Source: Paenibacillus polygoni
GTDB taxonomy: Bacteria; Bacillota; Bacilli; Paenibacillales; Paenibacillaceae
DNA: 64,000 bases
Reading direction: 5' to 3'
Assembly: GCF_030263935.1 (NCBI RefSeq)
Contig: NZ_CP127162.1
Coordinates: 2,799,501-2,863,500, forward strand
Part shown: positions 26,245-34,829 of the stretch, in pieces
Layout: every line of letters starts with the position of its first letter
Numbering within the stretch: position 1 is the stretch's first letter
Position numbers and translations under genes: made by a program
The notes under the pieces: generated by a model
What the model was told of the DNA's origin: nothing
What the model saw: only the letters and a program-made list of their open reading frames with translations
The model's database searches: none

Positions 26245-27230
26245 CCCTGATCTTCTCCTTTTTGTTCGATCCCGACCCAAGTAGAACCTGAGCCAACCAC
26301 CATCTTCCGAAGGGGGTGCCCTATTTTCTTTAGATGAACATGGCTGAGGAGGATACTATCCTGTATAGAGCAGCCATTTATTGTCGAACTCTCTCCAATT
26401 GATACATAAGGACCAATCACCGCATCTTCTATAACACAGTTCTGTTCAATAGAGACAGGTCCAAATATCGTACTGTTTTTTACAATAACCGAAGGATGAA
26501 TATTACTCTCATACGGCATTTCTTTCAGCATTTTTCGGTTGGCTGTAATCCATCTTTCTACGGTTCCTACATCAATACTCGATATTTCTGTCTTTTGATA
26601 AGCAACGGGATACCCTTCCTGAATCAGCCACTGGATCGCATCCGTGATTTCGTATTCCCCTCTAGCGGAAGGTTTGATCGTTTCGGCTGCCTTAAAGATG
26701 GACGATGAAAAAGCATAAGCACCCAGCACAGCAAGATTGGATTTAGGCTTTTGCGGTTTTTCTTCCAGTCTTACAATTTTTGAGCCAGTCACCTCGGCAA
26801 TTCCATAATCTTGAGGATGATCCACCTCAGCTAACAATAAAGCAGCATCATTCTTCTCAATATCCACTTGATCTTTGAGTATCTCTAGTGAAGTAGAGAT
26901 TAGATTATCTCCTAGCAGCAATATGAAGGATTCCTCACCAATAAAATCCTTCGCCTGCAAGATTGCATTTGCAATCCCGGCAGGCTTTCGTTGATAGATA
27001 TACGTAATTCTCATATTTTGTTCGTCTATCTTTTGCACACTCTCTCTAATACTAGATTCCTGAGAAGGATGGATCACGATCCCAATCTCGGTTATGTTTT
27101 GATCGATTAATTTATCAATGCATCCGTGAAGCAATGGGACGTTCGCTACAGGAATCAATGTTTTGGGATAAGAAACGGTGAATGGATATAACCGGGTTCC
27201 TTTTCCTGCACATAGGATTAGTCCTTTCAA
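26241..27230 (-). CDS. Sugar-1-phosphate nucleotidyltransferase (RmlA-long type)
   Basis: A 329-residue enzyme that joins a sugar 1-phosphate to a nucleotide. The N-terminal signature is KGLILCAGKGTRLYPFT, with YPKTLIPVAN and LLLGDNLI; the C-terminal ~90 residues are a left-handed beta-helix (PSVIVKNSTIFGPVSIEQNC). This layout matches long glucose-1-phosphate thymidylyltransferases, although a UDP or other sugar is possible. I choose the TTG start at 27230 because AAGGAG lies 10 bases before it and the protein then begins at the usual MKGLI; the upstream GTG at 27242 would have only one base of spacing. First gene of a two-gene operon with ugd. Confidence 0.82.
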   Translation of the reverse strand: MKGLILCAGKGTRLYPFTVSYPKTLIPVANVPLLHGCIDKLIDQNITEIGIVIHPSQESSIRESVQKIDEQNMRITYIYQRKPAGIANAILQAKDFIGEESFILLLGDNLISTSLEILKDQVDIEKNDAALLLAEVDHPQDYGIAEVTGSKIVRLEEKPQKPKSNLAVLGAYAFSSSIFKAAETIKPSARGEYEITDAIQWLIQEGYPVAYQKTEISSIDVGTVERWITANRKMLKEMPYESNIHPSVIVKNSTIFGPVSIEQNCVIEDAVIGPYVSIGESSTINGCSIQDSILLSHVHLKKIGHPLRKMVVGSGSTWVGIEQKGEDQG

Positions 27231-27432
27231 AGGATCGCACACTCCTTTCCATTACTGCATTCTCAATATTCTATGAAAATGAAATAGCTTTGGATTGGAT
27301 TCTCGTACCTCATAGAAGAAAGAGACATTAGTTAATAGGTTCTATAAAGGCCCATTCCTTCTCTACGCAGTCGGCATAGACTGTGGAGTAGTAAGGCTTA
27401 GCTTCGGCTAGTTCAAAGGAGGCAGATTCATT

Positions 27433-28452
27433 TTGAAGATTGTTCAAGTATCAACAAATTCACTCCCCGTACCGCCTATTGATTACGGGGGTACGCAGCG
27501 AGATGTGTATTATCTTACAGAGGAACTTGTTAATCGCGGTCATGAAGTGATCCTCTTTGCCAAAAAAGGCTCAAACACTCGCGCCACGAAAACATTTGAA
27601 TATCCATCGGATAGTAAAGAAGATCAACTGGCTTTTATTATCAAAAACACGCCTTCTGATGTAGATATCATTCATGACCACTACGGCATTGTAGCCAAGT
27701 CTAATCCTCCAATTCCGACGATCCGTAATTCACACTCTAAAAGTGCGGCAGGAAGCCAAATCCCTGTGTTTGTCAGTAAAAAAATAAGAGATATCAATAA
27801 AAAAGGCTATTACGTTCATAACGGTATTCGTTTAAGTGACTATCCTTATAAAAAGAAGAAAAAAGGTTACTTACTCTTTATTGGCAGAATGATGAGCGGA
27901 AAAGGAGTCCATCTTGCCGTTGAGGTCGCCCAGAAAACAGGCAAAGAGCTTATTATTGCAGGAACCTTTAATAACAACCCAAATTATGTAGCTTACTTTA
28001 ATGAACAAATTAAACCGCACTTAAATGACAAGATCCGGTTTATCGGTCCTGTTGGCGGTGAACAAAAAATGAAACTGTTATCCGAAGCAAGCTGTGTCCT
28101 ATTCACTTCGACTTGGAATGAACCCTTTGGTCTAGTTCTTATTGAAGCACTGGCTTGCGGCACCCCCGTGCTTGCGTTCAAAGCGGGAGCCATTCCTGAA
28201 GTGCTGCATGGCTTACCACAGCTGCTCTGTAATAATGTGAATGAGATGTCACGCAAAGTGAAAAGCGGTAAATCGTATCCATCACCAAAAGCATGCCGCT
28301 TGTATGTTAAAAAATATTATTCAGATAAAGTAATGACAGATAACTTTTTAAAACTCTATAAAAAAGTCATTAAAAAGAAAAAATATAAAGTTACGAAAAA
28401 TTCCACGTGGAATAAAAGAAAAGCGATTATAGATAAGGAGTTGAACAGATAA
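27433..28452 (+). CDS. Glycosyltransferase family 4
   Basis: A 339-residue GT-B enzyme that transfers a sugar from a nucleotide donor. The N-terminal glycine-rich motif is PPIDYGGTQRDVYYLTEEL; the donor site shows LFIGRMMSGKGVHLAVE and the EX7E-type block TWNEPFGLVLIEALACGTPV. The C-terminal tail is very Lys-rich. Compared with family members the acceptor half is short. The start is TTG with AAGGAGG 10 bases upstream. It is followed after one base by the GT2 gene, forming a plus-strand operon divergent from the nucleotidyltransferase. The two plus-strand and three minus-strand genes around it together suggest one glycan pathway. Confidence 0.85.
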   Translation: MKIVQVSTNSLPVPPIDYGGTQRDVYYLTEELVNRGHEVILFAKKGSNTRATKTFEYPSDSKEDQLAFIIKNTPSDVDIIHDHYGIVAKSNPPIPTIRNSHSKSAAGSQIPVFVSKKIRDINKKGYYVHNGIRLSDYPYKKKKKGYLLFIGRMMSGKGVHLAVEVAQKTGKELIIAGTFNNNPNYVAYFNEQIKPHLNDKIRFIGPVGGEQKMKLLSEASCVLFTSTWNEPFGLVLIEALACGTPVLAFKAGAIPEVLHGLPQLLCNNVNEMSRKVKSGKSYPSPKACRLYVKKYYSDKVMTDNFLKLYKKVIKKKKYKVTKNSTWNKRKAIIDKELNR

Positions 28453-28453
28453 T

Positions 28454-29197
28454 ATGGCTTCTATCATCGCTTGCACCATGAGACCTGAATTCATGGATAA
28501 CATTTTCTCAAATTATGAACGGCAGGAGTGGCATAATAAGGAGCTAATCATTATTTTAAATAACGACAGTATGAGTCTGAAAACATGGAAGAGAAAAGCA
28601 AAAGATTATGATAATGTGAGAGTTTATAAGCTCCCCGAGCGGTACACATTAGGAAAATGTCTGAATTGGGCAATTAAAAGAGCAAAGGGAACTTTTATCG
28701 CCAAATTCGATGATGATGATTACTATGGTCCCCATTATTTAAAGGAGTCTCTCCTCGCCTTGAAGGCAAAAAAAGCACCCATCGTTGGTAAACACTCCAC
28801 TTATGTGTACTTCGAAGAAAAGAAAGCACTTATGGAATATCGTAAAGGAAAAGAACACATGCTCGGAAGAAGACTGAAAGGCGGTACGTTGTTCTTTCGA
28901 AAAAACGTATGGAAAAAAATCAAGTTTCCGGAAGATACGATCGGAGGCTCTGACGCGAAATGGTTGAAAAAGTGCTACAACGCAGGATACAAAATCTATT
29001 ATGTCTCAAGTAAGAACTACGTCTGTGTTCGCCGAAAAAACATCCAATCTCATACGCAAAAAAGAGATACCAAGCAGTATATGAAATCTTGTGAACTTGT
29101 CGCCTATACGGATGATTTTGTAAACTTTGCAACTGCTAATATTCCTGATGATTATGAGGAGCATGCAAAGAATTCTTTTTCATATGAATCCTATTAA
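28454..29197 (+). CDS. Glycosyltransferase family 2
   Basis: A 247-residue GT-A-type enzyme without membrane segments. It begins ASIIACTMRPEFMDNIFSNYE, has KELIIILNNDS, and the donor-binding DXD motif occurs as AKFDDDDYYGPHYL (about 75-88); a further acidic block is FPEDTIGGSDAKWLKKC. The ribosome site AGGAGTTGAACAGATA overlaps the end of the preceding GT4 gene, so translation is probably coupled. A terminator follows. It likely adds one residue to the same surface glycan as its neighbour. Confidence 0.83.
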   Translation: MASIIACTMRPEFMDNIFSNYERQEWHNKELIIILNNDSMSLKTWKRKAKDYDNVRVYKLPERYTLGKCLNWAIKRAKGTFIAKFDDDDYYGPHYLKESLLALKAKKAPIVGKHSTYVYFEEKKALMEYRKGKEHMLGRRLKGGTLFFRKNVWKKIKFPEDTIGGSDAKWLKKCYNAGYKIYYVSSKNYVCVRRKNIQSHTQKRDTKQYMKSCELVAYTDDFVNFATANIPDDYEEHAKNSFSYESY

Positions 29198-29244
29198 CTT
29201 CTCTTCCGTCATAGAATAAAGCAAACCGCCTAATGGCGAGCAGC

Positions 29245-29291
29245 GGGCTGTCTGAGAACTCCGTAGAGGGGATGATCTCACAGCCCTTTTC
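29245..29291 (+). terminator. Intrinsic terminator after the glycosyltransferase pair
   Basis: GGGCTGTCTGAGA and TCTCACAGCCC pair across a loop, followed by TTTT. A smaller hairpin CGCC-TAAT-GGCG lies just before it. Confidence 0.7.
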
Positions 29292-29323
29292 GCCATGATA
29301 TTTTTAAAAAAGGAACTTCCCTT

Positions 29324-29824
29324 TTATTTGTATTTTCGTACATTCTCGTGTTCAATATATTTTCTCAGCCAATCAATATCTTGGCTTTTATATCGTTTTA
29401 GGAGCGTGTATTTTCTTTTTAATACTCCTTTAGCCAATTTTTGCTTCGAACGTTTAAAAATATAGAGCTTATCCGGTGCGATCTCTTTCACAATCTCATG
29501 CAGCGCTTTATGCTGTGAGTGACCGTACTCTCCTCCTTTACTATGGGTGACGATCATATTAATTTCGGGATTCGCTTTAAGCACTCTCTCTATATCTCTC
29601 TTTAATGACTTTCGGTTGAAATCTCCTCCCCATTTATCCTTGTAGTCCCACATCTCATAGTCAGCTCCAATGTCTTTCATTACTTTTCTGAACTCTTTGG
29701 AACGAATTTTGTTTCTCGCATTTGTTACACAAATGACCTTCCATCCTTTTTCAGCTAAAAGAAAAGCTCCTCCAAAGATAATCTCGTCATCCGGATGAGC
29801 GACAATCATAAGTTTGTTTATCAT
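29324..29824 (-). CDS. PIG-L family deacetylase
   Basis: A 166-residue zinc-dependent N-deacetylase (LmbE-like) acting on N-acetyl sugars. The zinc/catalytic motif is MIVAHPDDEIIFGG near the N-terminus and the second ligand block is THSKGGEYGHSQHKALHE. It is shorter than typical 220-residue members, so the C-terminal part is minimal. An earlier start at 29833 lacks spacing; the ATG at 29824 follows GGGGGTG. The next gene upstream is a GT4 enzyme, 20 bases away, so the two form an operon. A GT plus PIG-L pair usually means a GlcNAc is transferred and then deacetylated, as in bacillithiol (BshA/BshB) or surface glycan synthesis. Confidence 0.85.
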   Translation of the reverse strand: MINKLMIVAHPDDEIIFGGAFLLAEKGWKVICVTNARNKIRSKEFRKVMKDIGADYEMWDYKDKWGGDFNRKSLKRDIERVLKANPEINMIVTHSKGGEYGHSQHKALHEIVKEIAPDKLYIFKRSKQKLAKGVLKRKYTLLKRYKSQDIDWLRKYIEHENVRKYK

Positions 29825-29844
29825 ATAGCACACCCCCGGCTTCG

Positions 29845-30915
29845 TTAGATCATCTTGTGGTATACAGCGAGTAATTTATCTGTGATACCCGATATATGAA
29901 ACTTATTTTTAACAAACTCTCGCCCTGCGTTTCCCCATACGGCAGATGTTTTTTTCGAACGAAGTGCAATCCCGATTAAACGCTCAATTCTTTTTGTATC
30001 GACCGTTTGTTTCGCTCTGTGATCGCCAAAATAATACTTCCAGGCCACATTATAGTTTTCTGGCTTCACAATACCAAAGACCCCTTTGCTGCCGATCGCA
30101 ATAACGGGACGTTTACAGGACATCGCTTCAAGAGCCACTCTTCCTGTGCCTATTACTACATCACTGATGGAGAATAAAGAGACCGTGTCTAGTCGCTCTC
30201 CTAATATGTGAATACGCTGAGCGTGTTTTTTTGCAGCTAGTTTTCTAACACTATTCAGATCAGGACCCCCGCCGACAATCACCACATGTACGTCCGCATC
30301 TTTATCCATAAAACGCTGAGCCGCTCGAATAAAATTTTTACAGACATCTCCTTTTTCATCTTCTAATCGACTGACATACAAAAGCACCTTCGATTTTCGC
30401 GGTATGCCAAGCTGTTTAAGAAGTTCTCTATTTTTGCTATATATAAATTGTTCTGTATTGATACCATTTGGGATCACAATGGAGGAGATATTTTTTTCTT
30501 CTAGCCATTTTTTCACGGGAAAACTGACACTAATTACAGCCTTACGTTCGTCACATTTCTTGAGGACTCGATTAATCAGGGAGCGCGGATAATAGGTTCC
30601 GTGAATGGTGAATATAAAAGGGATTTTCAGTTTCTTACTGAGATGGCTTCCAAGTAATCCTGTCGTTTCGTGATGAGCATTAATCATGTTAATCTTATGT
30701 TTCAATATCCATCTCTCAAACTTGGCCTGATTACGAATACTCGTAAAAGTAGGACAACCAATGGCTTTAAACTTTGACAGTAGACTCCCTGGTTTACCTG
30801 CTACATACACAGCAATCTTTCGTTTTGACATTTCTTCTACGACAGCGGATACATAGGTCTCTGTTCCACCTACCTCGAACTTATCTATAATCATGAGTAA
30901 ACGTAATGCTTCCAT
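29845..30915 (-). CDS. Glycosyltransferase family 4
   Basis: A 356-residue GT-B enzyme. It begins LRLLMIIDKFEVGGTETYVSAV, with acceptor-side INAHHETTGLLGSHLSKKL and donor-side VLLYVSRLEDEKGDVCKNF and VVIVGGGPDLNSVRKLA; the EX7E block is degenerate, VVIGTGRVALEAMSCKRPVIA. It is transcribed with the PIG-L deacetylase. The pair recalls bacillithiol genes bshA-bshB, but the sequence is not BshA-like at its start and the neighbours are surface-glycan genes, so a polysaccharide or glycoprotein role is more likely. Start follows GGAGGGAGAACG. Confidence 0.83.
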   Translation of the reverse strand: MEALRLLMIIDKFEVGGTETYVSAVVEEMSKRKIAVYVAGKPGSLLSKFKAIGCPTFTSIRNQAKFERWILKHKINMINAHHETTGLLGSHLSKKLKIPFIFTIHGTYYPRSLINRVLKKCDERKAVISVSFPVKKWLEEKNISSIVIPNGINTEQFIYSKNRELLKQLGIPRKSKVLLYVSRLEDEKGDVCKNFIRAAQRFMDKDADVHVVIVGGGPDLNSVRKLAAKKHAQRIHILGERLDTVSLFSISDVVIGTGRVALEAMSCKRPVIAIGSKGVFGIVKPENYNVAWKYYFGDHRAKQTVDTKRIERLIGIALRSKKTSAVWGNAGREFVKNKFHISGITDKLLAVYHKMI

Positions 30916-31091
30916 CGTTCTCCCTCCACTGTCTCAAAATCTATTTTATATAATATGGAGGACGGCGAGTTTCCGTTACGGAAATACGTCTATATTCACT
31001 AGAATAGTTAATAGACATGATGTTCATCATTTTTTATAGGTAAGGATCGTATAGGTGCTTGCTGCCTGATATTAGTAGAATTCTAGAATGC

Positions 31092-31122
31092 AAAAAAGCC
31101 GTCACATTCGACGACTTCTTGC
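31092..31122 (-). terminator. Intrinsic terminator of the GH105 gene
   Basis: Minus strand GTCGTC-GAATGT-GACGGC then TTTTTT. Confidence 0.75.
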
Positions 31123-31165
31123 GGTATAAATTCTATGAACTATTTAACTTCTCATTAAATAATGC

Positions 31166-32302
31166 TTAAAGTGCGGACCGGTTCAGATTCTCATATTCAG
31201 TACTTGCCTGCAAAAATGCTCCCAGTCCCTTTTGATCATTCGTAATGATCGGTTCACTGATATAGTAAGCATAAGTTCCATCTCGGCGGGAACTGCCGCC
31301 AAGACCTGCAACCTGACAATTTTTATTCAGGTTTACCCAGCCTTCTTTTGTCTCCAGAATAAATTCAGCAATAAGGCCAGCATATGCTTGATCTAGTACG
31401 TCTAACCATTCCGAAGAGAGCAAATTCAGACGAAGTCCTTTCGCTATGGCGTACACAATCATACTCGAAGCGGAAGCTTCCAAGTAGTTTCCTTTGCGTG
31501 AGACTTCATTCACGACTTGATACCATACTCCCGTATGTGGATCTTGCACCTTACGAAGAGCAGTTAGTGTATCGTTTAAGATCCGAATAAGCTCCCCCCG
31601 ATCTTGGTGATTTGCTGGCAAAAGTTCCAGGACATCTACTAAAGCCATCACATACCATCCAAGTGACCTTCCCCAAAAGTTCGGTGACAAACCCGTTACT
31701 GGATCTGCCCACGGCTGTTCCCGTTTCTCGTCCCAAGCATGGAATAAGAGTCCCGTCTGCTCGTCTTTGGTATGTCGTTCACAAATAATAAATTGCCGGG
31801 TTACATCTTCCATATCCCCATCTGGTTCAAAATTCAGCAAATACTCTAAGTAAAAAGGCGCCCCCATATAAAGCCCATCCAGCCAGATCTGATGTGGGTA
31901 TACTTGTTTATGCCAAAAAGCGCCTTCCGAAGTGCGCGGATGACTGCGAAGCTGATCGCGAAGAAGACTAGCAGCCTGTTTATATTTTTCCTCACCTGTC
32001 TCACTGTATAGTACAAACAGAAGCTTACCATTATTAATATGATCTATATTATATTCTTCCTGGCGGTATCCTCGGATCGTACCATCATCTTGAATAAAGT
32101 GGTCCATATTGTCCCGAATATACTGAAAATAAGGAGCCTCACCGGTAATCTTCCAAAGCTTCGCGAACCCTTTTAATATTACACCGTAATCATACGACCA
32201 TTTTCCATTATAACCTTCACCCGCATACAGCTTAGGTGTTCGTTCCATAATGGAACCAGCCACCTTTGTTGCCCACTTATACTCTGATTGAATCAGGACC
32301 AT
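31166..32302 (-). CDS. GH105 unsaturated rhamnogalacturonyl/uronyl hydrolase
   Basis: A 378-residue intracellular (alpha/alpha)6-barrel enzyme that removes the unsaturated uronic acid left by pectate or rhamnogalacturonan lyases. Family features are WSYDYGVILKGFAKLW near the N-terminus, the catalytic Asp in HQIWLDGLYMGAPFY, NFWGRSLGWYVMALVD and SASSMIVYAIAKGLR. It resembles B. subtilis YesR/YteR. No signal peptide, as expected for action on imported oligosaccharides. The matching lyase and transporter are not in the window. A cre-like site lies about 60 bases upstream. It stands alone beside the PhyH gene. Confidence 0.88.
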   Translation of the reverse strand: MVLIQSEYKWATKVAGSIMERTPKLYAGEGYNGKWSYDYGVILKGFAKLWKITGEAPYFQYIRDNMDHFIQDDGTIRGYRQEEYNIDHINNGKLLFVLYSETGEEKYKQAASLLRDQLRSHPRTSEGAFWHKQVYPHQIWLDGLYMGAPFYLEYLLNFEPDGDMEDVTRQFIICERHTKDEQTGLLFHAWDEKREQPWADPVTGLSPNFWGRSLGWYVMALVDVLELLPANHQDRGELIRILNDTLTALRKVQDPHTGVWYQVVNEVSRKGNYLEASASSMIVYAIAKGLRLNLLSSEWLDVLDQAYAGLIAEFILETKEGWVNLNKNCQVAGLGGSSRRDGTYAYYISEPIITNDQKGLGAFLQASTEYENLNRSAL

Positions 32303-32358
32303 TCTATCCCCGCCTCTCCACCATAATTATCCATAAAAGGTAATAAACTCAGATCATA

Positions 32359-32372
32359 TTATAGCGTTTACA
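32359..32372 (-). promoter_or_regulatory. Candidate cre site upstream of GH105
   Basis: Minus strand TGTAAACGCTATAA matches the consensus TGWAANCGNTNWCA except at the penultimate C. Confidence 0.5.
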
Positions 32373-32425
32373 ATTGGCAATTGATATACAACTTTCCGTC
32401 TTAATCCTATTTATAGTACTCATAA

Positions 32426-33235
32426 TTAATGAGGATAAACATTATCGAACTCTACACCGCAAGGTCCCCCATCCGGATTTATCTCTAGATCAATAACAGA
32501 ACCGTCTGCACGAAATAGAGGACGATAATGATTACTGATATGAGTGGCGGATGCATTCGCATAGTGACATATAAAAGCGCGGCGGAATTGATCTTTGGTT
32601 TTATTTCGGTACGAACCGTGAATGAGATTTCCATTAAAGAACAATACATCTCCGCGATCCATAATTGCGGGTATGGCTGCTGCATCCTTTGGCGGTTTCA
32701 CATAGTGCGTCGTAAAAGACTCTTTGGAGTCCGCCTCTTCCGGACATACGATGTCATGCTCGCTAGTTTGAGGGACTACAAGCAGTCCACCATTCTCAAG
32801 CGTAGCAGGATCAATGGCAGTCCAAGCTGCTATACAGTTGCCAGGCTCTACCTGCAAATAAAAATTGTCTTGATGCAGTGCCTGACCTCGGGAGCCGGGT
32901 GGCTTATAATAGAACATACTTTGTGCAGCTAACGCTTCTTCACCATAGAGATCTTCAAGTACATTAAGTACCGGTTTATGTAGCATATAGGATTTGGCCG
33001 TTTCATTGAAACGGTGCGGATGCATGACCCTTGGGTAACGTTTTAGAGGATCGCCTGAAGCAGTCACCAAATCAGGTTCGAAATAACCTGGAATAGTTAC
33101 ATTACTGATCTCATCAAAAGTATCATCAATCCGGCACAGATCTTCCTCACTAAACAACCCTTTTACGATGATATACCCTTCCTTTTGAAACAGATTCCAC
33201 TGATCGGGGGATAGCGTTTTCAACCGTTTGTTCAT
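32426..33235 (-). CDS. Phytanoyl-CoA dioxygenase (PhyH) family Fe(II)/2-oxoglutarate oxygenase
   Basis: A 269-residue jelly-roll oxygenase. The iron ligands are His and Asp in QALHQDNFYL (about 121 and 123) and the distal His in NLIHGSYRNKT (about 206); the second-turn arginine that binds 2-oxoglutarate is likely RRAFICHY. The N-terminal region, FQKEGYIIVKGLFSEEDL, is typical. Members hydroxylate diverse small molecules (phytanoyl-CoA, ectoine, secondary metabolites); the substrate here is unknown. A divergent AraC regulator gene 133 bases away and the plant-polysaccharide setting suggest a sugar- or plant-derived substrate. Start follows AAAAAGGAGATGAGTAATC. Confidence 0.8.
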   Translation of the reverse strand: MNKRLKTLSPDQWNLFQKEGYIIVKGLFSEEDLCRIDDTFDEISNVTIPGYFEPDLVTASGDPLKRYPRVMHPHRFNETAKSYMLHKPVLNVLEDLYGEEALAAQSMFYYKPPGSRGQALHQDNFYLQVEPGNCIAAWTAIDPATLENGGLLVVPQTSEHDIVCPEEADSKESFTTHYVKPPKDAAAIPAIMDRGDVLFFNGNLIHGSYRNKTKDQFRRAFICHYANASATHISNHYRPLFRADGSVIDLEINPDGGPCGVEFDNVYPH

Positions 33236-33368
33236 GATTACTCATCTCCTTTTTAAACATACCTCATCGGTTGACAACAGCTTACATGAATCCATAATAG
33301 ATAAGAAGTAGGATTCTTGCTATAAACTGCATGGATTCTGCTAACGTCTGGAATTAGGAGGACAGTAC

Positions 33369-34169
33369 ATGGCTCCTCAATATCAAACTGTGAATTATAC
33401 AGCTACAAGTTACGGCGATATTCTGAGCGGACATTTTAATGAAGACGACACATATAGTCACAGTCGTCCCAAGGGAATGGGAGACTGGCTCATGGTATGC
33501 ACACTCGAAGGGGAAGGATATTTCCATACACCCGAGGGGTGTAAACATATCCATGCAGGAGAACTTGGACTACTACGTGCCGATACTCCTCATGAATATG
33601 GTACAGTGAAAGGCAGTCGCTGGAACTTTATCTGGGTTCATTTTCATAAACTGATGGAAATAAGTTATTTGCCTCAAGAAGAGTTTCTTATTGTACCTAT
33701 CGCGGAGGGATATACACAAAAGCGAGTTATCGATGGATTGGAACATATCCTCTACCATGCAAGAGAACGATCAGATTATTGGTATGCTTTATGTGAAAAT
33801 ACAATTCGGGAGATTATCTTGCTGCTCGCACAGCAATTACATAGAAAGCACGACCCGCGAATTATCCTTACTTTGCAAAACCTGTCTCACTCTATGAATA
33901 ACGAGATACGAATTCAAGAGTTAGCAGATGCAGCCGGCTTATCTTCTTCAAGACTGTCCCATCTTTTTAAAGAAGAAATAGGTGAAAGTATTATTGAACA
34001 TGTGAATCGAATGAGAATCAAGCAGGCTGCCATCTATATGGAACATATGGGGAGAACGGCAACCGAAGCAGCACATGATGTAGGATTTAATAACTATAAT
34101 CATTTTGCCCATCTCTTTCGTAGAATGGTAGGGGTAAGCCCAGCAAAGTTTAGAAAAGATAAAGGATAA
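33369..34169 (+). CDS. AraC-family transcriptional regulator
   Basis: A 266-residue regulator with an N-terminal cupin ligand domain (MVCTLEGEGYFHTPEG, LRADTPHEYGT) and a C-terminal double helix-turn-helix: AGLSSSRLSHLFKEEIGESI and the signature VGFNNYNHFAHLFRRMVGVSP. It reads away from the PhyH gene and shares its 133-base promoter region, so it probably controls that gene. The start follows TAGGAGGACAGTAC. The inducer is probably a sugar or small plant-derived molecule, given the family. Confidence 0.87.
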   Translation: MAPQYQTVNYTATSYGDILSGHFNEDDTYSHSRPKGMGDWLMVCTLEGEGYFHTPEGCKHIHAGELGLLRADTPHEYGTVKGSRWNFIWVHFHKLMEISYLPQEEFLIVPIAEGYTQKRVIDGLEHILYHARERSDYWYALCENTIREIILLLAQQLHRKHDPRIILTLQNLSHSMNNEIRIQELADAAGLSSSRLSHLFKEEIGESIIEHVNRMRIKQAAIYMEHMGRTATEAAHDVGFNNYNHFAHLFRRMVGVSPAKFRKDKG

Positions 34170-34259
34170 GTATTCGGAGATTGCCAAGTTGAGAGCAAAG
34201 CGTTTAGCAACGGGGTAAAGGAAGTTGGATTATTAAAAAACGGAAAGTGTGGATTGGAT

Positions 34260-34646
34260 ATGAATATAAATATAAATATGGATATAAATACGATTAGCAA
34301 AGAAATCCAGGATCTGTCCATTACATCCTTGGAGTCAACGATGAATAAACTTACTAACGCTTATAACACCATGACAGAAAAAGGTTCAAGCACCGCTCTT
34401 GTCAAAAAGAGACTAAACGCAGTGAAGATTGGTTTAGAAAGCTTAAAAGGGGTTTGGAATAAGGAGAGTTTTAACTATAACGAAGAGATCATAATGACTT
34501 CTAAAGAAGTCCTGCAAGGTATTCTTCCCTCTATTGAAAAACAAATAGCAAAAGCAAAAAAAGGCAGTTCTCAAAAAACCTTAAATGAACGCCGCTTAAC
34601 TGCACTAATCCTTGCAATTAAATCATTGGAGAACCGCCTTATGTAA
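34260..34646 (+). CDS. Small alpha-helical protein with internal repeat, unknown function
   Basis: About 128 residues, helical and Lys/Asn-rich. Two related halves each contain a KKG/EKG-SS...L..RR/KRLxA...ai.sLe pattern: TEKGSSTALVKKRLNAVKIGLESL and KAKKGSSQKTLNERRLTA, suggesting an internal duplication. No signal peptide, membrane segment or catalytic motif. Start could be the TTG at 34254 or the ATG at 34260, both after GGAAAG; I prefer the ATG. Its end overlaps a strong terminator, which supports it as a real gene. Not a family I know. Confidence 0.65.
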   Translation: MNININMDINTISKEIQDLSITSLESTMNKLTNAYNTMTEKGSSTALVKKRLNAVKIGLESLKGVWNKESFNYNEEIIMTSKEVLQGILPSIEKQIAKAKKGSSQKTLNERRLTALILAIKSLENRLM

Positions 34647-34664
34647 GACGGTCTCTTATTTTTT
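34629..34664 (+). terminator. Intrinsic terminator overlapping the small helical gene
   Basis: GAGAACCGCCTTA-TG-TAAGACGGTCTC followed by TTATTTTTTT; the 5' arm lies inside the coding sequence. Confidence 0.8.
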
Positions 34665-34829
34665 TAGTAAAATCATGAACTACTGTCTAACAGGGTAGAA
34701 AGGAGCCTGTTTTCGGTTTAACTTTACCAAAATGGACCGGACTTATAGACAGGATAACGACTTGCTAGATGTTCTCTTTAAGCAGGAAATGTGGTTGTTG
34801 CTTGGATGAGTCTGCAAATAGGAATAAAC

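Noticed and set aside
29324..30915. Bacillithiol genes bshA-bshB
   Set aside because: The GT4 plus PIG-L pairing resembles them, but the deacetylase is too short, the transferase opening is unlike BshA, and neighbours are glycan genes.
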